A stretch of 8,345 bases of DNA from Hylemonella sp. UBA2468 (GCA_002342165.1 DDPM01000169.1:1-8345), one strand, 5' to 3'; shown: positions 1-6,578, numbered from the stretch's first letter. Notes: a model not told the origin generated them from the sequence alone. A program made the numbers and translations.

Positions 1-800
1 CCATATAACCAGCCGACGCCGCCTATCACCAGCATCAACATCACGTCGGCTGAACGCTCCAAAGCGAATACATCTAGCGAAGCAAATCCCGTGGTTTGCG
101 CCATCAACGCGCCAGCAGCACCAGCAATAGCTGCGGCAATTGTGTAAACCACCGCCAAGCGCGCAGAAACGGGCACACCAATAGCCATCGCGCGCAAACG
201 GTTGTCGCGCACTGCCATCAATGTGGCACCAAAAGGTGAATGCACCAATCGGCGCGCCAAGAAAAAGATCGCCAACAAAATAGCCAATGAATAACTCGCT
301 GCCACTTGGCCCATCAAGTCAAATTCAAAGCGTCCAAGCACCGGGCCCATGACCACACCTTGCAGTCCGTCAGAGCCACCGGTCAATCCGTCGAACTTAT
401 TGGCCAACTCAAACAAGATGAGTGCCATACCCAAGGTGACCATCAAGCGCGTCAGATCACTACCTCGCAAAATCGTCGCCGAACAGAGCGCACCCAAAAC
501 ACAAGCCGCCGCTGTTCCGACTACCAAACCTAACAATGGATCAGGATGTATCCACTTGGCGAACAACGCCGCTGTGTAGGCCCCGAAGCCCAGAAACGAA
601 GCATGTCCCAATGACACGATGCCGCTATAACCCAAGACCAAATCCAACGACACCGCAAACAGCGCCACGATGGCAATCTCGTTGATGATCAAAGCATGGT
701 GAGGGAAAGCCCAAGGCGCTGAAAAAGCTAAGAGCCATAAAACTGGCTCCCACCATTGCACGGCAGATTTCTTCAAGAGAGGCATTTGCAAGTTCGCCAA
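1..800 (-). CDS. livM: Branched-chain amino acid type ABC transporter permease LivM (partial, 3' end beyond the left edge)
   Basis: Inner-membrane permease of a Liv/HAAT-family ABC importer, expected to pair with LivH to form the transmembrane channel. Translation of the minus strand stays open from base 800 to base 1 and gives about 266 residues. Hydrophobic segments alternate with the LivM signatures YSGIVSLGHASFLGFGAY (residues 58-75), LTGGSDGLQGV (139-149) and the ATPase-contact loop around GATLMAVRDNRLRAMAIG (191-208). It is cut while still in a membrane-rich region (last residues GGVGWLYG), so the C-terminus is missing. I place the start at TTG 800-798 because GGAGG (813-809), inside the end of livH, lies 8 bases upstream. 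The first ATG (785-783) lies 23 bases from that site and has no ribosome-binding site of its own. The gene follows livH after one base, so translation is probably coupled. The family is certain; the solute is unknown. Confidence 0.93.
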   Translation of the reverse strand, partial: MANLQMPLLKKSAVQWWEPVLWLLAFSAPWAFPHHALIINEIAIVALFAVSLDLVLGYSGIVSLGHASFLGFGAYTAALFAKWIHPDPLLGLVVGTAAACVLGALCSATILRGSDLTRLMVTLGMALILFELANKFDGLTGGSDGLQGVVMGPVLGRFEFDLMGQVAASYSLAILLAIFFLARRLVHSPFGATLMAVRDNRLRAMAIGVPVSARLAVVYTIAAAIAGAAGALMAQTTGFASLDVFALERSADVMLMLVIGGVGWLY

Positions 801-801
801 A

Positions 802-1674
802 TCACTTCCCTCCTTGCCGCACAAACAAGCCTTGCGGACGCCACATCAGAATCGCCAGCATCAAGGTGTAAACGATGAAAGCACCCAACTTCGGTACGTA
901 ATATTTACCCGCCACATCGGCCACTCCCAAAAGCAAAGCCGCCAGCAAAGGACCAGTGATAGAAGAAGTGCCGCCCACCGCCACGACGATCAAAAAATAC
1001 ACCATAAATTTGAGTGGGAAAGTGGGGTCCAGACCCAGCACCTCAGCACCCAAAGCGCCACCCAAGCCCGCAAGGCCCGAGCCCACAGCAAAGGTCATGG
1101 CAAACACCACATTCACGTTAATACCCATGCCTGCTGCGACGCGCGGGTCGTCCACACTCGCACGCAAGCGGCTGCCAAAACGGGTGGCCGACAAGACATA
1201 TTGCAAGCCAACCGTCAGTGCCGCACACACCGCGATGATGAACAAACGGTAGTGCCCCATACCCAATTCCCAAGGCGTGCCAGCACCCAACTCGGTACGG
1301 CCTTTCAGCCACTCAGGAAGTTGCATGATTTGCTGCTGCGAACCGACAAAGTAATCGACTGAGGCCACTGCCATAAATGCTAGCCCGATCGAAAACAGCA
1401 CCTGGTCCAAATGCGGCTTGCGGTACATAGGGCGGTACAAAGTGCGCTCTAAAACAGCACCCAAGAGCGCCGCCCCCGTAAAAGCCATGGGCAAGCACAC
1501 CAAAAAAGGCACGTCAAAACGCTGCATCAGCACCACGGTGAGGTAACCACCCACCATGGCGAAAGCGCCATGCGCGAGGTTGATGAAATTCATCAACCCC
1601 ATCGTCACCGACAGACCTACGGCCAGAATGAAAAGCAGCATGCCATAGGCAATGCCGTCAAACAGAATCGTCAC
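802..1674 (-). CDS. livH: Branched-chain amino acid type ABC transporter permease LivH
   Basis: Complete 290-residue inner-membrane permease of a Liv/HAAT-type ABC importer, the usual partner of LivM. Family hallmarks are the N-terminal LSVTMGLMNFINLAHGAFAM (residues 21-40), the ERTLYRPMYR stretch (76-85), the cytoplasmic ATPase-coupling loop RASVDDPRVAAGMGI (171-185), the glycine-rich VAVGGTSSITGPLLAALLLG (231-250) and the typical ending MWRPQGLFVRQGGK. Length matches the family, about 290. The start is GTG at 1674-1672. It lies 6 bases after the stop of the binding-protein gene with only a weak ribosome-binding site, which suggests translational coupling. The 3' end overlaps the ribosome-binding site of livM. 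Members of this group carry Leu/Ile/Val but also amides, urea and aromatic acids, so the substrate cannot be read from the permease. Confidence 0.95.
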   Translation of the reverse strand: MTILFDGIAYGMLLFILAVGLSVTMGLMNFINLAHGAFAMVGGYLTVVLMQRFDVPFLVCLPMAFTGAALLGAVLERTLYRPMYRKPHLDQVLFSIGLAFMAVASVDYFVGSQQQIMQLPEWLKGRTELGAGTPWELGMGHYRLFIIAVCAALTVGLQYVLSATRFGSRLRASVDDPRVAAGMGINVNVVFAMTFAVGSGLAGLGGALGAEVLGLDPTFPLKFMVYFLIVVAVGGTSSITGPLLAALLLGVADVAGKYYVPKLGAFIVYTLMLAILMWRPQGLFVRQGGK

Positions 1675-1680
1675 AGGGTC

Positions 1681-2868
1681 TTATTTTTTCTTGCCAGGGT
1701 CTTTGACGTCTTTGAGGGTTTCAAACTCTTGGTTATAGAGTTGGCCGTTGACTTTTTCCACCTTGCGGATGTAGATGTTGTGCACCACATCACGGGTTTG
1801 CGCGTCGATAAACATGGGTCCGCGTGGGCTTTCAAAAATCTGCCCTTTCATGGCACCCACCAGTGCTTCGCCATCGCCCTGCCCTTTGGTGGCCTTGATG
1901 GCCTCGTAAATCACACGCATGCCATCGTAGCCCGATACGCCAAAAAAGTTAGGCCGTATGCCTTTGCTTTGCTGCATGAAGGCCGACACAAAGGCCTTAT
2001 TGGCTGGTGAATTGTGGGAGGCTGAGTAAGGGTGCGATGTGACCATACCCAGCGCTACATCACCCATGTCGTTCAATATTTCGTCATCGGCCACACTGCC
2101 TTCGCCGATGAGCTTGACGCCAGCTTTGTCCAAACCGCGCTCGGCAAACTGCTTGAGCAACGCCGAACCTGCGCCCGAAGGTACAAATACAAACAAGGCA
2201 TCGGGCTTGAGGTCACTCACCCGCTGTAAGAACGGTGCGTAGTCGGGGTTGCGCAGGGGCACCCGAATTTCCGCCAGAATTTGTCCGCCATTGAGTAAAA
2301 AGCGCTCTTTGAAGGTTTTTTCGGCGTCGTAGCCAGGGCCATAATCGGTTACCAAAGTCACCACGCGCTTGATGCCATTTTTAGGAGCCCATTCCGCCAC
2401 ACCCAATGTCACTTGGGGCAAGGTCATGCTGGTACGCACAATAAAAGGCGAGGTTTCGGTGATCATGGAGGTGGCTGCCGCCATGACCACCATAGGGGTT
2501 TTGGCTTGGGTGGCAATGGGGGCTGTGGCCAGCGCCAAGGGCGTGAGACCAAAACCCGCCAATACGTCCACCTTGTCTTTCACCACCAGCTCTTGCGCCA
2601 AGCGCTTGGTCACATCCGGAATACTGGTGTCGTCTTTGAGGATGATTTGCACCTCACGGCCCGCCACTTTGATGCCGTTTTGAGCCATGTACAAGCGCAC
2701 ACCGTTTTCAATTTGACGGCCTGTTGAGGTGAAAGGCCCGGTCATAGGCAACAGCAAACCAATTTTGAAGGGTTTGCTCTGCGCCCAGCTTAGTCCACTG
2801 TTGCCAAATTGTGCGGCTAGAGCTGTGGCAGCAAGGTGCCGGATAAATTGTCGCTTGTTCAAAGCCAT
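1681..2868 (-). CDS. Liv-type ABC transporter periplasmic substrate-binding protein
   Basis: Complete 395-residue periplasmic binding protein of the type I fold, LivK/Periplasmic_binding_6 family, which captures the solute for LivH/LivM. The N-terminus (KRQFIR, then an Ala/Leu-rich stretch) is a Sec-type signal peptide with a likely cut at SWA|QS (after residue 29). It lacks a twin-arginine motif and a lipobox. The mature protein opens with FKIGLLLPMTGPFTSTGRQIENG, the usual start of this family, and continues through DDTSIPDVTKRLAQELV, a lobe-closing TDYGPGYDAEKTF segment, and GVSGYDGMRVIYEAI near the C-terminus. It ends in a lysine-rich KDPGKKK. The ATG at 2868 has a good AAGGAG site 6 bases upstream. 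In Burkholderiales many paralogues of this family bind aromatic acids or other organic acids, so the name livK is withheld. The preceding dioxygenase gene could hint at an aromatic ligand; that is inference. Confidence 0.95.
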   Translation of the reverse strand: MALNKRQFIRHLAATALAAQFGNSGLSWAQSKPFKIGLLLPMTGPFTSTGRQIENGVRLYMAQNGIKVAGREVQIILKDDTSIPDVTKRLAQELVVKDKVDVLAGFGLTPLALATAPIATQAKTPMVVMAAATSMITETSPFIVRTSMTLPQVTLGVAEWAPKNGIKRVVTLVTDYGPGYDAEKTFKERFLLNGGQILAEIRVPLRNPDYAPFLQRVSDLKPDALFVFVPSGAGSALLKQFAERGLDKAGVKLIGEGSVADDEILNDMGDVALGMVTSHPYSASHNSPANKAFVSAFMQQSKGIRPNFFGVSGYDGMRVIYEAIKATKGQGDGEALVGAMKGQIFESPRGPMFIDAQTRDVVHNIYIRKVEKVNGQLYNQEFETLKDVKDPGKKK

Positions 2869-2874
2869 GAGGCA

Positions 2875-2880
2875 CTCCTT
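2875..2880 (-). promoter_or_regulatory. Ribosome-binding site of the binding-protein gene
   Basis: AAGGAG on the minus strand, 6 bases before the ATG at 2868. It is the strongest ribosome-binding site of the transporter cluster, in keeping with the need for excess binding protein. The 79-base gap 2869-2947 in which it lies shows no convincing terminator. I also see no clear -35/-10 pair there, so transcription from the dioxygenase gene into the transporter genes is possible. Confidence 0.6.
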
Positions 2881-2947
2881 GAGTTGTAGGAAAATGAGAC
2901 AGTAGGTCGTCGAATATGCCTCAAGTCCTCAGTTTAAAACAGCGTAT

Positions 2948-3790
2948 TTACCCCCAAACCACAGACCTCATGGCAATGGACGCACCTTGGTAGGCGTCGT
3001 TAAAAAACTTGGGCGCTTCGCCATCATGCACAGCACCTGCTGCATAGAGCAAAGGCAAATAGTGTTCATGGGTGGGATGGGCCAGTTGCGCGATGCGTCC
3101 CATTCGGGCAAATTCGGTCAGCTCTTGCAGGTGACCCGCGCTGATCAAGTCTGCAATTTTGCGGTCAAACTCTTCAGTCCACTCATAGGCTTGCTGGTCA
3201 CTGGCGTGTCGGCGCATGACCCGCAGGTTGTGCACGATGTTGCCGCTGGCCAATATGAGCACGCCGTGGTCTCTGAGCTGTCGCAACTGGCGGCCCAATT
3301 CAAAATGCTCGAGTGGCGGCCGCCCGTAATCTATGCTGAGCTGAATCACCGGCACTTGGGCCTGAGGAAACATAGGCTGCAACACCGACCATGCACCATG
3401 ATCAAAACCCCATTCATGGCCGTCCAGACCCAAGGGCTCTTCGGTAGAGGGTTGTTTTAACAGTTGGCTGAGCCACTGCGCCAATTTGGGGGCGCCGGGT
3501 GCAGGGTATTGTTGGTCAAACAAGGCTTGTGGAAAGCCACCAAAATCGTGAATGGTTTTGGGCTGCGCCATGGCCGTAAGCCACCACCCATCGGTCAACC
3601 AATGGGCCGAAATACACAATATCAGCTGCGGAAGTGGCCAAGTTTGAGGAGTATTGCCCCCAAATTGACGCCCTAAGGCCTCCCATTTCGGACTAAAGTC
3701 GTTAGGCTCAATCGCATTCATCGGGCTGCCATGTCCCATAAACAACACGGGCATGCGCGCGCTAGGCTGCAATAACGGTGTAAATTCCAA
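2948..3790 (-). CDS. LigB/DODA-family extradiol ring-cleavage dioxygenase (YgiD-like)
   Basis: 280-residue cytoplasmic enzyme of the class III extradiol dioxygenase superfamily, in the 4,5-DOPA dioxygenase/YgiD branch. These enzymes open catecholic rings with a bound divalent metal. The putative metal-binding histidines are in order: H20 in MGHGSPMNAI, H63 in ISAHW, H187 in SGNIVHNL and H241/H243 in HPTHEHYLPL. The conserved HDFGGFP (81-87) and GFDHGAWSVL (128-137) motifs are also present, so the active site looks intact. Length fits the family (about 260-280). The start is TTG 3790-3788, because GGGAG lies 7 bases upstream and the alternative ATG at residue 13 has no ribosome-binding site. 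It is divergent from phaZ and lies 79 bases upstream of the Liv-type transporter genes in the same direction. The true substrate is unknown; many bacterial members are annotated as DOPA dioxygenase without a known physiological catechol. Confidence 0.9.
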   Translation of the reverse strand: MEFTPLLQPSARMPVLFMGHGSPMNAIEPNDFSPKWEALGRQFGGNTPQTWPLPQLILCISAHWLTDGWWLTAMAQPKTIHDFGGFPQALFDQQYPAPGAPKLAQWLSQLLKQPSTEEPLGLDGHEWGFDHGAWSVLQPMFPQAQVPVIQLSIDYGRPPLEHFELGRQLRQLRDHGVLILASGNIVHNLRVMRRHASDQQAYEWTEEFDRKIADLISAGHLQELTEFARMGRIAQLAHPTHEHYLPLLYAAGAVHDGEAPKFFNDAYQGASIAMRSVVWG

Positions 3791-3812
3791 GTGACAACTC
3801 CCGTGTAAGCTT

Positions 3813-3838
3813 TAAGTGGACACTTTTCACGCCACTTA
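3813..3838. promoter_or_regulatory. Inverted repeat, possible operator in the divergent gap
   Basis: TAAGTGG (3813-3819) and CCACTTA (3832-3838) are a perfect 7-base inverted repeat with a 12-base spacer. A second, tighter inversion, AAGTG-GA-CACTT (3814-3825), shares the left arm. It lies 23 bases upstream of the dioxygenase start and upstream of the phaZ promoter, a fitting place for a regulator of one or both divergent genes. There is no U-run, so it is not a terminator. The regulator is unknown. Confidence 0.35.
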
Positions 3839-3855
3839 CATCAAGGAAATGATGT
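3838..3855. promoter_or_regulatory. Second inverted repeat in the divergent gap
   Basis: ACATCA (3838-3843) and TGATGT (3850-3855) are inverted around a 6-base centre. The match extends to TTACATCA/TGATGTTAA if one unpaired base is allowed. It shares base 3838 with the previous repeat and ends just before the extended -10 element of the phaZ promoter, so a protein bound here would cover the -35 region. It could be a chance repeat in an AT-rich gap. Confidence 0.3.
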
Positions 3856-3859
3856 TAAC

Positions 3860-3868
3860 TGATATATT
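3860..3868 (+). promoter_or_regulatory. Putative extended -10 promoter of phaZ
   Basis: TGATATATT contains the extended -10 TG (3860-3861) and the hexamer TATATT (3863-3868), five of six matches to the sigma-70 consensus. No good -35 is seen at 17 bases, as is common for extended -10 promoters. Transcription would begin near 3875 and give a leader of roughly 30 bases before the phaZ start. Confidence 0.45.
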
Positions 3869-3882
3869 GTGCAACGCAGCAA
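3867..3882. promoter_or_regulatory. TGC-type pseudopalindrome, possible PhaR site
   Basis: TTGTGCAACGCAGCAA has outer TTG/CAA arms and internal GC steps that form an imperfect palindrome. It overlaps the -10 and the expected transcription start of phaZ. PhaR, the repressor that senses PHB granules, is known in several proteobacteria to bind TGC-rich sites upstream of phasin genes. The match here is by resemblance only. The position fits repression of a PHB mobilisation gene. Confidence 0.3.
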
Positions 3883-3903
3883 TTAACTTTCAAGGGGAAT
3901 TTG

Positions 3904-5274
3904 ATGCTTTACCAACTCTATGAATCACAACGCGCCTTGATCGAACCGTTTTCGGAAATGGCCAATGCGGCCTCCAAAGCTTTTCACAATCCGCTCAATC
4001 CTTTCGGTCAGCTTCCTTTTTCGCAGCGGCTGTCTGCAAGTTACGCCCTGATGCACCGCTTGGGCAAGGATTACGAAAAACCCGCATTTGGCATCACGGA
4101 AGTTGATGTTGAAGGCACTTCAGTAGCCATTCATGAACGGGTTGAAATTGACAAACCGTTTTGCCAATTGCTGCGCTTTAAGCGTTTCAGTGACAATCAA
4201 GCCACCTTGGCCAAGCTCAAAGGTCAGCCCTCGGTTTTGATCGTGGCCCCTTTGTCGGGACACTACGCCACCTTGCTGCGCGATACCGTCCAAACCATGC
4301 TTAAAGACCACAAGGTCTACATCACCGACTGGAAAAATGCACGCAATATCCCCTTGTCTGAGGGCGAATTTCACCTAGACGACTACGTCAACTACGTGCA
4401 AGAGTTCATTCGTCACCTGCAGGGCAAATACGGTAACTGTCACGTGATGAGCGTATGCCAACCCACCGTTCCGGTGTTGGCGGCAACATCTTTGATGGCC
4501 AGCCGCGGGGAACTCACGCCCTTGACGGTCACCATGATGGGCGGACCGATTGATGCTCGCAAGTCGCCCACTGCTGTCAACAATTTGGCGATGAATAAAA
4601 GCTATGAGTGGTTTGAAAACAATGTGATTTTCCGTGTACCCCCCAATTACCCCGGTGCGGGACGCCATGTTTACCCTGGCTTTATGCAGCACACCGGATT
4701 TGTGGCCATGAACCCCGACCGCCACGCCAAAAGCCATTACGACTTTTTCTTGGACTTGGTCAAAGGCGATGATGTCCATGCCGAACAGCATCGGAAGTTT
4801 TACGACGAATACAACGCCGTCCTGGATTTGGACGCCAGCTACTACTTGGAAACCATTCAAACCGTGTTCCAAGACTTTAAATTGGTCAATGGCACTTGGG
4901 ATGTACGAAATCCTGATGGCAACACAGAACGTGTAAGGCCCCAAGACATCACCACCACGGCCATTCTCTCCGTTGAAGGTGAGCTGGATGACATATCGGG
5001 ATCAGGACAAACCGAGGCTGTTCATCAGCTGTGCCCCAATGTGCCTCAAACCAAGCACAAACATTTTGAAGCGCCTGGGGCTGGACACTATGGTATTTTT
5101 TCCGGCCGCCGTTGGCGCGAAGTGGTCTATCCGGTTGTGCAGGAATTCATCTTGGCGCATCGCGGGCAAGCTGCAAATACCTCTGGCACAACCACACCCC
5201 CTAAAGCCTCCCAAGCTAAAAAAGCGGTCGCTAAAACAACCACCTCTGTCAAAACTTCTTGGGTCAAAAAATAA
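3904..5274 (+). CDS. phaZ: Intracellular PHB depolymerase PhaZ, with a basic C-terminal tail
   Basis: 456-residue intracellular polyhydroxyalkanoate depolymerase (alpha/beta-hydrolase fold, PHB_depo_C family), which mobilises PHB granules in the cytoplasm. The N-terminus MLYQLYESQRALIEPFSEMA and the core PSVLIVAPLSGHYATLLRDTV (109-129) are characteristic. The nucleophile is C185 in HVMSVCQPTVPVL, in place of the usual serine. D362 (GELDDISGSGQTE) and H395 (GAGHYGIF) complete the triad. The 33-residue D-to-H spacing agrees with the C183/D355/H388 triad I recall for the Cupriavidus necator enzyme. The last 36 or so residues are rich in Lys, Thr, Ala and Ser (KKAVAKTTTSVK) and exceed the usual length of about 420. 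The start is ATG 3904, with AAGGGG 6 bases upstream; TTG 3901 would lie only 3 bases from it. The ferredoxin gene follows 21 bases after the stop, probably on the same transcript. Confidence 0.94.
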   Translation: MLYQLYESQRALIEPFSEMANAASKAFHNPLNPFGQLPFSQRLSASYALMHRLGKDYEKPAFGITEVDVEGTSVAIHERVEIDKPFCQLLRFKRFSDNQATLAKLKGQPSVLIVAPLSGHYATLLRDTVQTMLKDHKVYITDWKNARNIPLSEGEFHLDDYVNYVQEFIRHLQGKYGNCHVMSVCQPTVPVLAATSLMASRGELTPLTVTMMGGPIDARKSPTAVNNLAMNKSYEWFENNVIFRVPPNYPGAGRHVYPGFMQHTGFVAMNPDRHAKSHYDFFLDLVKGDDVHAEQHRKFYDEYNAVLDLDASYYLETIQTVFQDFKLVNGTWDVRNPDGNTERVRPQDITTTAILSVEGELDDISGSGQTEAVHQLCPNVPQTKHKHFEAPGAGHYGIFSGRRWREVVYPVVQEFILAHRGQAANTSGTTTPPKASQAKKAVAKTTTSVKTSWVKK

Positions 5275-5295
5275 GCTCAGCCGGCTGCCCGCTGC

Positions 5296-5952
5296 ATGGA
5301 TTTGTCAACGCTTCGCATCCTGGATGCGCTGCCCCAAACCCAGTGCACCCGCTGCGGATATCCGGATTGCGCAGGCTACGCTGCCGCCATTGCCCATGAG
5401 TCAGCGCCCATCAACCAATGTCCGCCAGGCGGTGCTGAGGGCATCAGGCGCTTGGCGCAAATTACAGGTCAGCCTGAATTACCTTTAAACAGTGACCATG
5501 GGGCTGAAGCACCACGCACCATAGCGTGGATAGACGAAGACTGGTGCATAGGATGCACACTGTGTATCAAGGCATGCCCTACCGATGCCATTGTGGGCGC
5601 CAACAAGCGCATGCACACGGTTATCGAGGCGCACTGCACAGGTTGTGAATTGTGCTTGCCCGTGTGCCCGGTGGACTGTATTGCGCTTGATACCGCCAGC
5701 GGCGCATCAACAGGCTGGGCCGCATGGTCTTCGGAGCAAGCTGCCCATGCACGCGAACGCTATGCGGCGCACCAACTGAGAGTTTCGGCAGAAAAGGATG
5801 CGCAACCACAACGGCAATGGGCTAAGGCGCAACACCATCTTGACAACCTGACAGAGCACTCTCGTATCACCGATGCAGACCTATTGGCAAAAAAACGGGC
5901 GGTAATTGAAGCCGCCATAAAAGCTGCGAAGCAAAAAACCAAAGGCATTTGA
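5296..5952 (+). CDS. Stand-alone RnfB/RsxB-like polyferredoxin lacking a membrane anchor
   Basis: 218-residue iron-sulfur protein. An N-terminal Fe-S domain has C17, C20, C25 and C42 ([18 protein letters not shown], then NQCPPGG), as in RnfB/RsxB. It is followed by two ferredoxin modules, [12 protein letters not shown] (84-95) and [12 protein letters not shown] (114-125), each with four cysteines plus the trailing proline, so three [4Fe-4S] clusters are expected. The hydrophobic anchor that begins RnfB of the membrane Rnf/Rsx complex is absent, and no rnfA, C, D, G or E is nearby, so this is the soluble solo type known from betaproteobacteria. The C-terminal 90 residues are charged, helical and lysine-rich. 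It probably passes electrons between unknown partners. The ATG at 5296 has no recognisable ribosome-binding site, and the phaZ stop lies 21 bases upstream in the same frame. This suggests reinitiation after phaZ. Confidence 0.88.
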   Translation: MDLSTLRILDALPQTQCTRCGYPDCAGYAAAIAHESAPINQCPPGGAEGIRRLAQITGQPELPLNSDHGAEAPRTIAWIDEDWCIGCTLCIKACPTDAIVGANKRMHTVIEAHCTGCELCLPVCPVDCIALDTASGASTGWAAWSSEQAAHARERYAAHQLRVSAEKDAQPQRQWAKAQHHLDNLTEHSRITDADLLAKKRAVIEAAIKAAKQKTKGI

Positions 5953-5978
5953 TACGAGGTATAGCGTCCCGAACGATG

Positions 5979-6473
5979 TCACAAAATGCGACCTAAAGCT
6001 TCCACCACCTCGGGCGGGGCTTGAACCAGCTCTATCAGTACCCCCTCACCCGCAATAGGAAACTCGTCACTGGCTTTGGGATGTAAAAAACAAATGTCAT
6101 GGCCCGCAGCGCCCTTGCGTATGCCGCCGGGCGCAAAGCGAACGCCCTGCTTGCTCAGCCACGCCACAGCGCTGGGCAAGTCGTCAATCCACAAGCCCAC
6201 ATGGTTGAGCGGAGTGCTGTGAACTGCGGGTTTGCCCTCGGGGTTGATGGGTTGCATCAAATCCACCTCCACCTTGTGCACGCCGGTTCCGATGGAGGCA
6301 ATATCTTCATCCACGTTTTCACGCTCACTGCGGTAATGGCCGGTGTATTGCAACCCCAACATGTCCAGCCACAAGCGGCGCAGGGGCCCCTTGTCTAAAG
6401 CGCCAATGGCGATTTGCTGGATGCCCAGCACTTTGAAGGGGCGAGTCTGTCCCGAAACCACACTGCTATTCAT
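5979..6473 (-). CDS. VOC-family protein, methylmalonyl-CoA epimerase-like
   Basis: 164-residue protein of the vicinal oxygen chelate (glyoxalase/bleomycin resistance) superfamily, most like methylmalonyl-CoA epimerase. Two beta-alpha-beta-beta-beta repeats are visible. The first starts at [13 protein letters not shown] (15-27), with [15 protein letters not shown] as the helix. The second starts at [24 protein letters not shown] (88-111). Candidate metal ligands are Q20, E69 or D71, H91 and E148. In typical epimerases the first ligand is His in an HVAI motif; here it is Gln. The ATG at 6473 has AAGGG 8 bases upstream. The acyl-CoA carboxylase alpha subunit on the same strand further right suggests a role in propionyl-CoA breakdown, converting (S)- to (R)-methylmalonyl-CoA. 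This is inference, and another VOC activity remains possible. It converges on the ferredoxin gene with a 26-base gap and no visible terminator. Confidence 0.82.
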   Translation of the reverse strand: MNSSVVSGQTRPFKVLGIQQIAIGALDKGPLRRLWLDMLGLQYTGHYRSERENVDEDIASIGTGVHKVEVDLMQPINPEGKPAVHSTPLNHVGLWIDDLPSAVAWLSKQGVRFAPGGIRKGAAGHDICFLHPKASDEFPIAGEGVLIELVQAPPEVVEALGRIL

Positions 6474-6552
6474 TTACACAGCCCTTTAAATGTTGGGAAT
6501 TGATAGATTTTCAAACTTTTAAACCGGCACTTAGAAATCCGCTATTTGGACC

Positions 6553-6576
6553 AATATCATCAAATTTGATGATATT
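6553..6576. promoter_or_regulatory. Perfect 24-base palindrome, vapBC operator
   Basis: The half-site AATATCATCAAA (6553-6564) is followed directly by its exact reverse complement (6565-6576), giving 24 bases with no mismatch and no spacer. It lies 32 bases before the VapB start and its right arm carries the extended -10 promoter. Ribbon-helix-helix antitoxins such as VapB bind palindromes in their own promoters, alone or with VapC, so this is very probably the autoregulatory operator. It has no U-run or loop, so it is not a terminator. Confidence 0.82.
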
Positions 6577-6578
6577 AT
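6570..6578 (+). promoter_or_regulatory. Putative extended -10 promoter of vapBC
   Basis: TGATATTAT combines the extended TG with the hexamer TATTAT (6573-6578), five of six matches to the sigma-70 consensus, and overlaps the right half of the palindrome. A weak -35 (TTGGAC, 6546-6551) is spaced too far away at 21 bases. Transcription would begin near 6585, which leaves a short leader before VapB. Confidence 0.5.

Noticed and set aside
2878..2925. CTTGAG/CTCAAG inverted pair in the gap before the binding-protein gene
   Set aside because: It is only six bases with a spacer of about 30 and overlaps the ribosome-binding site. This is within chance expectation.
3901..3903. TTG 3901 as phaZ start
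   Set aside because: It is only 3 bases from AAGGGG. The adjacent ATG at 3904 has proper 6-base spacing and matches the family N-terminus.
4375..4944. 189-codon open frame on the minus strand inside phaZ
   Set aside because: It is fully antisense to the conserved phaZ core, which has catalytic residues in the right places. The shadow translation has no recognisable domain.
5278..5287. CAGCCGGCTG palindrome as a terminator after phaZ
   Set aside because: It is a 10-base palindrome with no loop bases and no following U-run, so it cannot form a rho-independent terminator.
5296..5952. Part of a complete Rnf/Rsx membrane complex
   Set aside because: No other Rnf subunit lies next to it and the protein lacks the N-terminal membrane anchor.
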